Below are positions 21,759 to 33,180 of a stretch of 64,000 nucleotides of DNA, piece after piece. Position numbers and translations under genes: made by a program. Source of the DNA: Cephalotus follicularis (lineage: Eukaryota; Streptophyta; Magnoliopsida; Oxalidales; Cephalotaceae); NCBI GenBank assembly GCA_001972305.1, contig BDDD01006373.1, positions 21,171 through 85,170 of the forward strand, in the 5' to 3' direction. Within the stretch, counting starts at the first letter, position 1, and every line of letters starts with the position of its first letter. Under the pieces are notes generated by a model, which was not told the origin of the DNA, did not search any database, and saw only the letters and a program-made list of their open reading frames with translations.

Positions 21759-24253
21759 TGTCACACCCCGCCTTAGGTCGTGGCAATCAACATATATTCA
21801 GCTTATATAAATTTACAAAAAATTTAAAACTTTCCAAACATATAATATATCTTGCGGAAGCATTTAATAATAAGCTGAATTTAAACACGTAACATGCATC
21901 CTATACTACATGTTACCACGATAAACATCATCATAGTTAACTGCTCTCGAAACGGAGCGTGAACAAAATTTGATACAATAATCCATCAGTACATAAATTC
22001 CTCAATACAGTAATCCAATGTTATATTTCACAAAAGAATACAACTTCATCTTCATTTCGCTTCCCCCTCATGCTTGAACAACGTCAAGTTCACTGCATCA
22101 ATCTGAAATTGATAGGGTTAGCCGAATGCACTGGCTAAGTAGAGAAAATATAAAAGTACCTTGGGGACAGCGATAACAAATGTCATGAAATCAATGCATT
22201 CATGATGCAATACACAATATATACACATATACGCATATATGTATCTATCAACAGGCAACTATCATGCCAAGTGGCCACAACCACACAATCCACGTGTATC
22301 GAGGCGATCCGACACAAGGCTAGGAAAACTCGACCACTCAATGATGTTAACCGGCCAAGGCTACGAAGGCAGGCAGGCAGACCGTCCAAGGCTAGGAACA
22401 ACATCCCACAATCAAACAAGCTATCCGGCCCCGAGCTAGGAAAGCTGGCTGACAATCCGTCTCGTGGTGCTGGGAACAATCCATAAATCCATTTTCAAGT
22501 AGCTATATGTAATAACGCTTGAAATACCACATTCATTTAGGATGCATAATAAACAATCCAAGTCCATTTTCAAGTAATTATGTGTAATAACGCTTGAAAT
22601 ATCACATTTATTCAAAATGTACAATCGACAATTCAAATTCATTTTCAAGTAGTTTATATATAATAAACGCTTGAAATACACATATTTATTCAAAATATGT
22701 AAAAGCCTTTTGAAACCTCGTTTCAATCCATTGAAATATAGTATTTCATATCAAGTAATAATTTATGGCAAAATCATTACATACTCTTTCCAAAATTATA
22801 AAACATTTTAGGAATCATTTGATATATCAATCATACATACATCGACGCTAACCGGCACAAGGCGAGGTAAGCTCGATCAAATCACAGCAATATGCAAGCA
22901 AATATATGCTCAGAATGTAGCAGACCCTATTGGCGTCAACACCTAACTCTAGGCATCAACGTATACGGCGCCCTGTGCTCCAAAACGTAACCAGTCACTT
23001 TTGGCATCAACGTATACCCTCTACGCGTTTATGTACACAACCGTTCGTTTAGGCATCAATGTCCACTCTAGGCGTTAACGTTCATGGCAACCTCCTCAGG
23101 CCCAACAATCGCTCTAGGCGTCAATACGAGCTCTAGGCGTCAATGTTGATAGCACACCATGTCTAATACAGACACTTAGGCATCAACGTGTTCCCTCTTG
23201 GCGTCGACGCTCTAAGGTAAGGAACCTTAGGCGCCAATACGTCGTGTGTCCTTTTCCTTTATATGACAGACGAAGGCGTCGATGCGCGCTCTAGGCGTCA
23301 ATGTCTGTGAGACTGTATCAGCATCTCTTCCACCGTATCGCACAACCATGTCACAAGACAATGGATCTAAGCAAAACAACACATGCAGTACTTAATCCAT
23401 ACTCACCCAAAACAGCATATGCATAACAGGTTATCATTCAAGACAAACGACAACCCACCAATTATGCATTTCATCAAACAACTCTTGTAATAACTGAACT
23501 CAAAGATACAGTTATATGATCCCTAGCTCTGATTCCAAGTTAGGAATCGAAGTCCACCTTTTTAAGCTTTACCGACCAGTAGCTTTGAGCTCCAGGGTCC
23601 AGCGTGGTAGTTCCAAGTTCGAGCTCGACTCACCCTTGGTTCGAGCCTCTAAGTTCCTAGGTTCAATAATGGAGAGATATAACTTCCCCCATTTCTCTCT
23701 TATCTCACTGTTTCCTTTCTCTTTTGGTGGAGGTAGAAGAAGATGAGAGGTGTGTTTTATGGAGGGTCTCTCTCCGTCTCTCTTTCACCCGCGAGCAAGG
23801 TGCCATGCGTCTCTCTCTCTCTCTCTCTCTCCTTCTTCTCTCTGGTGACATGACACCTATCAATCACTTCCTCCTCACTTTTTGTCACTACAGAGCATGG
23901 GGAAGAGATAAAGTGCCTTGCACATGATCTTCATGCGTCTTCTGTTAGCGTTTTAACCTATTCTGCCGACAGATTTAGGCGTCGACGTCAACCTTAAGCG
24001 TTGACATGTTGACCTTTTTCTTGGTGCTAACAGGATCCCCGAACCTCGTTAACACCCATCCCTTTTTGCTCTCTATCAATGAACGTCGACGCTCAAGCGC
24101 CCTTTTCCTTTGCATTTCTCAATTCAATGCCACTCCTTAACACTTTCCATTCCAAATTCAACATTACCTGAAAACACATAATTCTCATTCATTCATCATT
24201 TAATTTACAATGAGAAATACAAAAATACATAAATGGAAAATCCAGGAGTTACA
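21759..24253 (-). mobile_element. Solo LTR, 2.5 kb, related to the non-autonomous chromovirus at 46669
   Basis: Flanked by GACAT (21754-21758 and 24254-24258). The Tat reading resumes exactly across the site. On the minus strand it starts TGTAACTCCTGGATTTTCC and ends GGGGTGTGACA, like the LTRs at 46669 and 51949. A shared block (GGCATGATAG... / CCACTTGGCATG) confirms relation. No PBS, PPT or coding sequence. Contains the AGGCGTCAACG motif array and a (CT)n run at 23811-23832. Confidence 0.85.
22925..23300. repeat. AGGCGTCAACG-type motif array in solo LTR
   Basis: About eleven copies of CTCTAGGCGTCAACG-like words (variants TTAGGCATCAACG, TTGGCGTCGACGC, AAGGCGTCGATGC) at short intervals, with three more at 23970-24095 (AGGCGTCGACGTCAACC, AACGTCGACGCTC). 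It occupies the place of the CCGACTG array in the related LTRs at 46669 and 51949. Confidence 0.8.
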
Positions 24254-24258
24254 GACAT

Positions 24259-25500
24259 AGATCCTGAAACAAGTTGGAAAGACCCAATCGTTAGCTGGCT
24301 TAAAGATGGTATACTTCCGACAGATAAAGCCGAGGGAAGGAAAATAATGTATCAGGCTAATAGGTTTCACCTGATGGATGGAGTTCTCTATAAGAAGTCC
24401 TACACTATGCCATATCTCAGGTGCCTTCGACCATCAGAAGCAGACTACACCCTCAGAGAAGTACATGAAGGCATATGTGGAAATCATATCGGAGGAAGAT
24501 CCTTGTCTTATAAAATCCTCAGACAGGGGTACTATTGGCCAACTATGAATCAAGATGAGATTTATTTTGTTCGAAGGTGTGATAAGTGTCAGCGGTTTGT
24601 GAAAGTAAGTCATCATCCTAGCAAACCCCTGACTACAATTATGGCCTCATGGCCATTTGCTCAATGGGGGTTCGACTTATTGGGACCACTCCCACTAGCC
24701 ACTGGATCAAGGAAGTTCTTGTTAGTTTCCATCGATTACTTCACCAACTGGGTGGAAGCAGAACCCTTAGCAACCATAACTGAGAAAGTGACTGAGAAAT
24801 TCGTCTGGCAAAATATTATTTACAGATTTGGATCACCCAAAGTTTTGGTTACAAATAATGGCAAACAATTTGACTACGAAGCCTTCCGAGAGTTATGCAA
24901 AAACTGGCATATAGGCCATCGTCTAGCATTAGTTGCTTACCCCCAAAGCAACGGACAAGTGGAAGTGACAAATCGTGAAAGAATAGCTGGTCTAAATTGC
25001 AGATTGGAACTCACAAAAGGAAGATGGGTAGAAGAGCCCCCAAGTGTACTCTGGGGACTTAGAAATACACCAAGGATTGTAACTGGCAAAACACCTTTCA
25101 GTTTATGTTTTGGATCAGAGGCCGTCATACTTGTGGAAATAGGTATTACCCTCAGAAAGGGTGAAATTTTTTTATGAACAAAAGAATGAAGAGTGGCTCA
25201 CCCACAATCTAGATTTGGTTGAGGAGCTTCGAGATATAGCAGCTACCAGAGCAGCAACTTATCAGTAGAGAATAAGCCAGTACTATAATAAGAAGGTACA
25301 TCCTAAAGGCATAAAAGAAGGGGATTCGGTTCTGCGAAGGGCTAGCATCTCTAGTCCTACGGGAAGGAAGGGAAAACTCACCCCAGAATGGGAAGGCTCA
25401 TATAAAGTAAAGAAAGTTGTTAGACCAGGAACATTCAAACTTGAAACTCTCTCAGGAAGAGAAATTTTGAGAATCTGGAATGCATAACATCTCTACAAAT
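24259..25500 (+). pseudogene. Tat integrase region
   Basis: Zinc-binding part (HIGGRSLSYKILRQGYYWPT, CDKCQRF), catalytic core (WGFDLLGPLPLATGSRKFLL, VEAEPLATITEK, YPQSNGQVEVTNR), then the C-terminal stretch (VLRRASISSP, GKLTPEWEGSYKVKKV, PGTFKLETLSG) to about 25490. The function known for the family is insertion of element DNA. Mostly open but broken. Confidence 0.85.
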
Positions 25501-25504
25501 ACTA

Positions 25505-25607
25505 TCAGTGGAAATTTCTTTTATGCCTTTTTCCTAGGAACTTTTGTTTAGGAAAATGAACTATGGAATAAAGGGAAATATCCCCACATAGTATGTTAAG
25601 TGTTTCC

Positions 25608-25659
<52 letters not shown>

Positions 25660-26140
25660 TATTCATGAACTTCGTTTCACCTGCAGTATTCTCTGTGAAA
25701 GTAGAGCTACAACATTTTGTGCAGTGCACCAAGTTTAGTGAATAATAAAATTGGCTCAGAGAAAAGGTCATTCATCAAAGATGAATGTATAGTTCGGCAA
25801 GTATCTCATGTCCTGAAACCTCTAAGATCCAATTGCATTGGGAGGAATAGAATTTTTAATCCAAACAAACCCTTCCTCTCATAGATCTCACGAGTGATTA
25901 GAGATTCCCTACAGTTCTATGAAAAGCATACAGGAGATATGCGTTACTATCCCCGAAAGGATTCATTATGTAGAGCACAAATTTACGAGCCTTAATATGG
26001 CCAAATTATTGATTAAAAATGAATAAAAACATGGAATCGATTTAAATACTAAGTCCATAGTTTTTGAAGTGTTTGATTATAGGGGAGAAGAAAAACAGTA
26101 CATGAGAAAACGGGCCTAAAAAACCTAGCACTCTAAGGAG
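25505..26140. other. Tat non-coding stretch with (ATT)n microsatellite
   Basis: Follows the pol end. The (ATT)n run of about 17 units spans 25608-25664. No coding frame or motif recognised elsewhere in the stretch. Confidence 0.6.
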
Positions 26141-29100
26141 AAGGGTACATGGGCTTATGAATCTCTTTGGCCAATTCCAGATTCTTCAGGATCTGGTACA
26201 ACCTCTCCTCAAACTCTTTAAAAAAATTGTCCATATCTACATGGGCAAGCCTCATTGATTTCCTTCTTGAACTTTTGAAGACCTATACAATAGAGAGAGT
26301 CCTCAGCAAGCCAGAGAGTTTCTCTCCCTAAACCCATCCATTGTTCACACAAGTGGATGGTCTTTTGGAAGAGGGAGATAGCCTCTGCTTAGGTCTCAAC
26401 CATATCATCACGCCAAAAATGATCGGCAATTGCGAAGGGCAGTTGAGTCTGATACAAGGTTTGAAGAGAAAGTGTGACTTGGTATGAAAACGCCTCCAAA
26501 TTGTGGAAGCACTATTTATAGACTGGATGGAAATTAATGAAAACTCTTCAAAGCACTCGCTCAAGAAGACGTTACAAATCCCAAATCGTTGATACCAGTT
26601 CATTTAATAAGGCCCTTGTTTCAAGCAGTTGGCCATTAAATGTGAGCTTTAATTGCAAAAGATCCTATGGGTTCCTGATATTAATATGCCACATCACCAA
26701 CATACCAGCAGAAAAATAAAGTGAAATCAAAACAGGAAAGGAATATTCCAAGACTATCTTGTCAGAGCTTCAAGTACTCCAAAGAGTTATGTTATACCAA
26801 GCAAGATTAACGAAAGTTGAAGGGGATGAACTCCAAAGTTGTCTACAAACCCTATAGTTCACAAGATAATCTAATTCAAGGTGGTGAAAGGAATTATCAT
26901 TGAAGGTCAATATTCTTTAATAGAAAGCCTAATGGGCATAGTATGTTATAGGAAATCCAAATGATATAAGAAGAGATGCATTCAAGTCTACAAAAACAGA
27001 ACACCAACTACTTACACAAGGCCAACATCATTTGACGTCAGAGCTGTAGCTTCCTCTTGTCCACCATCATACTCTGCTCCAGTCACATCAGAAACTTTCT
27101 CAGTTGTTGGACCTTCCAGAACAGCGTCAACATCTACCACTTCAACATTAGTTCCGGGAGAAACAACCACAAAAACTGAGTTGATGGGATCGACAGCAGG
27201 ATCATCAGAAGGTTCACCGTTGATAACGGGTGGACCAGACGCTGCAAGTTTAGCTTGTTGGGTGGCGAGCTCCGCAGCCTCGACCCCCTCTGGTAGAAAA
27301 TCATATTAAGTAGGGATAACTCCCAACACGACCTAAGAGAGATCTAGCTTAGGATATAGGCCTCGAATCCAGTTCCAGAAGGAATAGAAGAATACCTTCC
27401 CAGATAAAGTAGCCTCTTTATCTATCTCTTATTGATATTTCTCAGACGCCTTGAACTTGGATATAGCTTTATCATCTTCAAAACTTGCAAAGCTCCTAAG
27501 ACCTTCCAGCTTTGCAGTGGCCTTCTTGATAAGCTCTTCTTTCCTCTCATAAGCATTTGAAGACCTTTCAAGCTTGACAGTTAGGCCCTTCACCATATTT
27601 CTGAAGTCTAAGGAATGCTTCCTAGCATCCTTAACTTCCTGATCCACCTCCTCTTGCTCATCCAACAGCTTCTGGATCTTTCCACCGAGCTCAGAGTTTT
27701 AGATTTTTAAGCGCTCCAACACTTTCTCTTTCTCCCTCAGAGCAGCCTCTTTGTCCTTCAAAATGGAGCTCAAATCCTCCTGCCTCTCCATCAGAAGCTG
27801 GTTATTATTACAACTTTTCAAGCAACACAATGCCAGTTAATTAATGACAACAAGATACAGAGAAAATTGAAGAAAGTATAATGCAGAGATTCAAACCTGC
27901 ATTGTTGTGCTCAGCACCTTTACCTTCAATTCTTCTAGAGACAACTTGTCTTTCCCTTTTCTCTCCATAGGGACAAACATCAACCTCATCAGCTCCTCGT
28001 GGATGCCATATTCTTTAGCGTTTGTAGACAAAGGGCAAGTGAACTTGGTAGTATATTTCACATCGTCATCAACTATGCCTTTCCCAATGCCTGATGCCCC
28101 TTTTTACCTTTTACAACTATGGGGTACCAGAGCCAGACTTCTTTCCCAGACCTTTCTGTTGGGTCTCAGCTCTCTGTGCCAACGGACTCTTTTTTGGAAA
28201 GTGACCAATGGAACCCTACTCTTGCGACATGTCGCCCGCCTCAACAATTGTTTTAGCTTTCTTCGTAGGGGGCTCCTCCTAACCAGAAGTAACTCTAGAG
28301 CCAGATGGAGCACCTGAACTATTTTGTAGCTGAGAGACGAAGGCATTTTCTAGCGTGGAAAGATCACCTCCAGACATCTCTGTAACATAAATGAATAATT
28401 TGTTAGAGTATTGAAATAAACAAAAATAGGAGAGCGAGTATGTATGATACTGAATATTGAATCATCACCAGAGTCAGTGGGGCCACCCATGTTCTCCCTC
28501 ACTGTGTCTCTGTCCTCCTCACCCTCGTCTTCTTCGAACACTAGGGGTACACTCAGAGCATGATTTCTTAATTGCTGCTCTGTGACGACGTTCAAAATAG
28601 AGAGGCTTCAAGGAAGCCATGATCCCTTTACGATTCTTTCTTCTTAAGCGTCAAAGCACTCTTTTGGTTTAGCTCAGACCTAGAAGACTCATCCCAAACT
28701 GACGGATTAAATCCATCCAGGCCATCTACTACAAAATACCTAGCCCTCCAACCTTTGATGGACTTGGTCAATTCCTCCATCAGTTTAGGGGTGGTCCGAG
28801 TTCTAAAATGGAAACTCCCTTCTTGATCACAACAAACTAGGAAGAATTCCTTAAATAGGGAAATGTTAGGGATGATCTTCTTCCAGGAGCAGAGGATGAT
28901 GAAACCCATTATGAAGGCCTATGATTGGGGTTGGATTTGACCTAGGTGCAGACCATAGTAGTCAAGCATACCAGAGCCAAAGGCTGGAAGTGGAAGACAC
29001 AGACCATGGCTGAGCACGTCTTCAAACACCACAAATCACCCAGGGATATTAATAGTTTCCTCCTTTCCATCAATAGGGAGCCATACCTCTCGTCCAATGT

Positions 29101-29530
29101 GGATATTGAACTTTTCCATCAAGTCCACCATATGACCATGAGCCATGTTGGTTTTAGGAAAGTCCGTCGAAGTCAGAGGAAGCACCCTAAAGGGGCAGGA
29201 TTCCTCACAGCCCCATTACTTGAACGGATTGGTACCCCAACATGTTCGGATGTCTTCTTGGCCCTGGCCATTATGGTAGTCAAAGGTAAACCATCCCCCT
29301 CATCCTCACTATCTAAAGAGTAAACACAAAGGGGTTATGCCTAATGTGAGAATTGGAGAATTGGGAGCCTCCCCAAAGGAGGAAATCCCAAACTTAGATG
29401 ATACAAAGGGAGGATTCATGTTGGGAAAGGGAAGAAAGCAGGGCTCTTCCCAAATGGTGTCAAGACCAGCAAATAAAGGTTCGAACTCGCTTGACAATGA
29501 CTTGATAAATTTAGGAATCATAAAAAACTA
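26140..29530 (-). pseudogene. Antisense accessory coding region of the Tat element
   Basis: Minus-strand coding remnant between pol and 3' LTR. The N-terminal part (about 29300-28630) reads GFIILCSWKKIIPNISLFK and SIKGWRARYFVV, like the Pfam family named putative gypsy-type transposon (PF04195). A low-complexity acidic and Pro/Ser region follows, then a coiled-coil-like stretch at 27665-27429 (VKDARKHSLDFRNMVKGLTV, KKATAKLEGLRSF) and a C-terminal part near 26450-26160 (KTIHLCEQWMG). Antisense frames here are known in Grande/Retand elements; their role is unknown. Broken or possibly spliced. Confidence 0.6.
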
Positions 29531-30043
29531 AAAAGGAAAACGAAAATGTGAGCAGAAAGAAGAATAGAATCTCACCGAGAAAATTGAGCCTTGAGAAGAA
29601 TAAAGGGCTGAAAGAGCTTTGAGGTGGGGAGCCCGAAGAAACTTTGAAAGTGAAGGCAATAGGTGAACGAAAGAGAAATTAGAGCACATATGGCTATGAA
29701 GAGGAAACGATGGTAATAAGGGTTATGGTTCGAAGACAAATCCTTAGAAGTTAAACCATCAAGATTCAATGGTTAAACAACTAACGATCCAACGGTTAAT
29801 GAAGCATGCCTCTTCAAATTCGGTGTGGGATATTCCTTAAAAGCCAGCGGTCTAGCAAGAAAAAGACCAGAATGCCATTACCTTTTATAATGTACAAAAA
29901 GGGCAAGGGTAACCCAAAGTTGCTTGACATGGAGGCATCCAAATCAAACTCTGCAACGGAGCAGACAGTTGCACATCTACAACTCTGCAATACTTTCATG
30001 GTTTGACCATAGAGCTCGGACGTATGGAAAGTAAGGGGACACA

Positions 30044-30535
30044 TGATATGGCTAAAAATTTCCCGTTAATCATAGTGCGACACGTGACAAAAACACTCAT
30101 TAATAGAGATAAATTGAACCTCAACAAAAACGAGAAAAGATCATCACAATATTCCTTTTAGAACCTTATTTAATGATAATCTCAAGAATTCAGGAAGAGG
30201 ATCTCTACTATGACTCTACCACCACTTGATAAACATCCTTGTTAATGCTCAGGTTGAAGTCAATGAGGACTCTACAAGGTAACCCTACTCACTGACTATA
30301 TAAATGATCTTAATATGCAATGTCATGGGAAGAACTCTGAAAATTGGAGAGCAGCCACTTCTTCTTTAGAATATTAGAATCTCCTCATTCTTTAAAACGG
30401 ACTTAATCATCGGAGGGTGTTCCCGGGGTCCATCTCCGGTCACTTTCTGGTTTGTCTTATTTTGCATATTGAAGGAAAGGGATTTCAAACATTTATATTC
30501 GGTGTTGATCAAGTAAATGAATTCTTGCATCAACA
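30044..30535 (+). repeat. Probable 3' LTR of the Tat element
   Basis: The start is placed after the purine run GGAAAGTAAGGGGA (TGATATGGCTAAAAATTTCC) and the end at ...TTGCATCAACA. A TATA box (TATATAAATG) lies at 30297-30306. The end region GTTCCCGGGGTCCATCTCC resembles Tat LTR ends. The start is uncertain. Confidence 0.45.
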
Positions 30536-30853
30536 ATATAAGTAACAAAAATATTTAAAATTACAACTTCCCTAGTAATATAACGCTGAAGATGGAATCA
30601 CATGCTGCATCCTTGTAGTAGTGATAATGTGGTTGGGTCCAACCTCATCAACTATCTATACATATCAACAACTTTAGAATGGTTCATTTTGTTTGCACAT
30701 GGAAAAAACATTTTATCAGTGGCCGTCAACAGTCTTCCAAGGGTAAGCTTTCCCATTTTACTATATTGAGAAAAAAAAGGAATATTAGACATCATTAGGT
30801 TACGAACATTATTTTGACAAAATTCTGAAGTGACCCATCAAATTGATTTGGAT
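30536..30853. other. Flanking sequence between the Tat LTR and RGTA pseudogene
   Basis: AT-rich; nothing recognised. It is probably the downstream flank of the host gene copy. Confidence 0.4.
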
Positions 30854-32520
30854 TTACCAATCAATCAAGCCATTCAATCCCAATAATTCACGAAAACATT
30901 CTATCTCTTTATCTATCCTTTCTGCACGCCAATCAGATGCTGTAGACTCATGCCCATTCCTGATAAGTAGTTGATGAAAAGAAACAACTGAACCTACTTC
31001 CTGAGAATGTGTTTCATAGATATGAAAATATTCATCTTTCCATGAAATAATTTTCTCTTGTGGAGCTCCAGCAAAATCTGTTTCCACAGGTTGTGTACGC
31101 ACTGTAAAGGAAAAATTGAGATAGATGGGTATAGTGCATACCACTTCAGGAAATCATGCCCTGAGAATGTCCAAGGATAACCTCCACTAGTAATGCTTCC
31201 AACGATTTGATATTTGTATCAGGAAAATGTAAATGTGTAAACCATACTTGGGAAGTTTGTGAGTCATTAGCAGAAAGTGGTTTCCTAATAAGATCATTAT
31301 TTTTTGGGTGAAATACAAAAAACCCCTATAGATTTAAACAAAATAACACTTGACCCCCTGTATTTTTAAATATTACATATATCCCCTTGACTTACAATTT
31401 ATGCGTATAACAAAGGGGGTTAATCCTTAAACGGACTCAAACTTGAGGGGGTTAATCGTTAAACGGACTCAAACATGAGGGGTTAACGGTTAAACGGACT
31501 CAAACTTGAGGGGGGTTTTTGTAATATTTGAAAACATATGGGGCAAAGTGTTAACGAGTCTAAACCCCATGATGGTTTTGGTATTTTAACCTTATCTTTT
31601 TCAAGTGCATATTCAATTGTAACTGTAGACGAGTTCACTTCTTAGACAGCTTGACTAAAATAAAGAATGAGAGGGAATGCCCCCAAATCAGAATAGAAAC
31701 TTGTGAAAGGAGAAGAAGTGTTACTATCAAGGCATTGATCTCCCAATTGATTAAGAATATAACTATGACCATGCAAAGAAGAAAATGGCAGGTGATAAAC
31801 ATTTTTAACCATTTGCTCAAGTAGCCAAAGATGATAAAACCAACCACTTTGATCATTTGGATCTGTAAAAATAGCTTGATGTACAAATTCATTTTCGTCA
31901 GACCAAATATTCTCCTTTGAGAGAAACCCCTTCAGCGTTTTTCATAAGTAAATTGGACAAAAGTACACTGCAGAAGACACTCAATAATGTAAATATAGAA
32001 CATAATTTGTTTGAGTTGTCAGTGTAAGTTTTCAACAAAAGTAGATGTTGAAAGTAATCAAAGAGCATTCAAACCAATGAGAATGTACAAGTGAATAGTT
32101 CCCTATAAAAACTAAACATAATCCCACATCCCACATTTCCACATGCAAATTTACACTATTTAGAGAAGAGCTCTCAGATTAATCTAGCGCCACGAAAAAT
32201 TTCCAGAGTATATATAATCTCAAATGAATAGAGTAATTTACCATATACTCACCTAGAAACACTATATTAGAAAGATTAAACTTACTATCAGGGAACAATG
32301 ACAACCTTCAAGAAAAATTACTACAATTAGTATGTATCATATCCTCTGTGCTGTGTATGACCCGGGCTTGGCTCAGATGGTGCTCGACAGCGAGTTTCCT
32401 ATAGTTCCATTCCATGCTGTGTATGACTCAGGATTTGACTGAAGAAGCTTTGTGCTTAAGTCGACAGCTTCCTTAGTATAATTGAACAAAGAGAGGGAGG
32501 GATAGAGATTATTATAACAA
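30854..32520 (-). pseudogene. RGTA1: Rab geranylgeranyl transferase alpha subunit (RGTA) pseudogene
   Basis: Minus strand, three recognisable blocks. About 32500-32390: YTKEAVDLSTKLLQSNPESY, then, after a frame change, YRKLAVEHHLSQ, the first prenyltransferase-alpha repeat. About 31930-31593: ENEFVHQAIFTDPNDQSGWF, YHLWLLEQMVK, then SSPFTSFYSDLGAFPLILYF, with a stop after SQAV although the following codons (EVNSSTVTIEYALEKDK) still match. 31300-30854: NDLIRKPLSANDSQTSQVWF, LGHSQGMIS, a stop and frame change, then TVRTQPVETDFAGAPQEK and EKIISWKDEYFHIYE. The enzyme attaches geranylgeranyl groups to Rab GTPases with a beta subunit. The middle repeats are missing and a repeat sits in the coding sequence, so this copy is dead. 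Family recognised from memory. Confidence 0.75.
31301..31592. repeat. Repeat inserted in the RGTA coding sequence, with a 3-copy minisatellite
   Basis: Separates codons for ...ALEKDK from NDLIRKP.... One edge reads GGTGAAATACAAAAAACCCC, the other GGTTTTGGTATTTTAACC. A ~31-bp unit (TTAAACGGACTCAAACTTGA core) is repeated three times at about 31420-31515. A related AATACAAAAAACCCC start recurs at 32880. Class unknown; an intron position is an alternative. Confidence 0.5.
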
Positions 32521-32610
32521 AATAGGGGGTAAGGAGTGTTTGGATGGCAGGAATTTAAGAGAGAAAGTGCGAGAAGAAAAAGAAAAAGTAAAAAGAGCAA
32601 TTGAGATCCT

Positions 32611-32687
32611 CATAAAATGCAGGTCATTGGATCTCAATTTTTTAATTTTTATATAAAAAATTGAGATCCAATGGCTTCCATTTTGTG
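32611..32687. repeat. Foldback element / stem-loop
   Basis: A perfect 20-bp stem CATTGGATCTCAATTTTTTA around a 9-base loop (32625-32673), extending to about 34 bp arms with four mismatches. A third, partial arm AATTGAGATCC lies just upstream near 32600. Confidence 0.75.
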
Positions 32688-32689
32688 CA

Positions 32690-33180
32690 GCAGAGAATGT
32701 TGCACAAAATGCAGCAAAGGATTAGAGTTACATACATTTTGTTGTTGTGATTGAAAGAGGCGTAGCTTCTCGTCTTCTAGTTTGGGAGATTTGCGGGGCT
32801 GACTGTGCATTTTGCTTGACACAATTTAGTCCTTTTGTTTGATCAATGAGACAGAGATTATAGATTCATTTTTTTTGTCAAATACAAAAAACCCCCTGAT
32901 GTTACAGAGTGCTAACACTTAACATCATCTCATTTCATATATAACGAACACCCCTTCGAAAGCAAAATGAATTTACTCTATTATCAGTTTTGTAATAATC
33001 ATAATTTTCAATCAATGTATATTGTACAATTGATGAATAAAATGTACATTAAATTGAGATTAAATGTTCAATTGTTATGTGAATTGTGGTTATTGGATTG
33101 TATTGAAGGTTTAATTGAATGGAAATTGGACTAAATCGAATTGAATTGAAAGTTGGTGGAATAAAGTTAAGAAATCAGAA
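32690..33180. other. AT-rich intergenic or LTR-leading sequence
   Basis: Contains the AATACAAAAAACCCCC motif near 32880 and many GAATTGAAT-like words. No gene seen. The start of the LTR fragment that follows could not be placed. Confidence 0.35.

Larger units (their letters stand above)
18806..30535 (+). mobile_element. Tat-lineage Ty3/gypsy element (Retand/Grande-like), right part
   Basis: Protease, RT, RNase H plus a second RNase H-like domain, and integrase occur in order, then a long antisense coding region and a 3' LTR. The extra RNase H and antisense frame are features of the Tat branch. It is interrupted by two LTR-only insertions (20011-20526 and 21759-24253), each with a perfect 5-bp duplication, and appears to be cut on the left by the Athila element. 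Its 5' LTR and gag are not in view. Old and broken. Confidence 0.8.

Noticed and set aside
25505-25771. Minus-strand frame with a poly-Asn run
   Set aside because: Created by the (ATT)n microsatellite.
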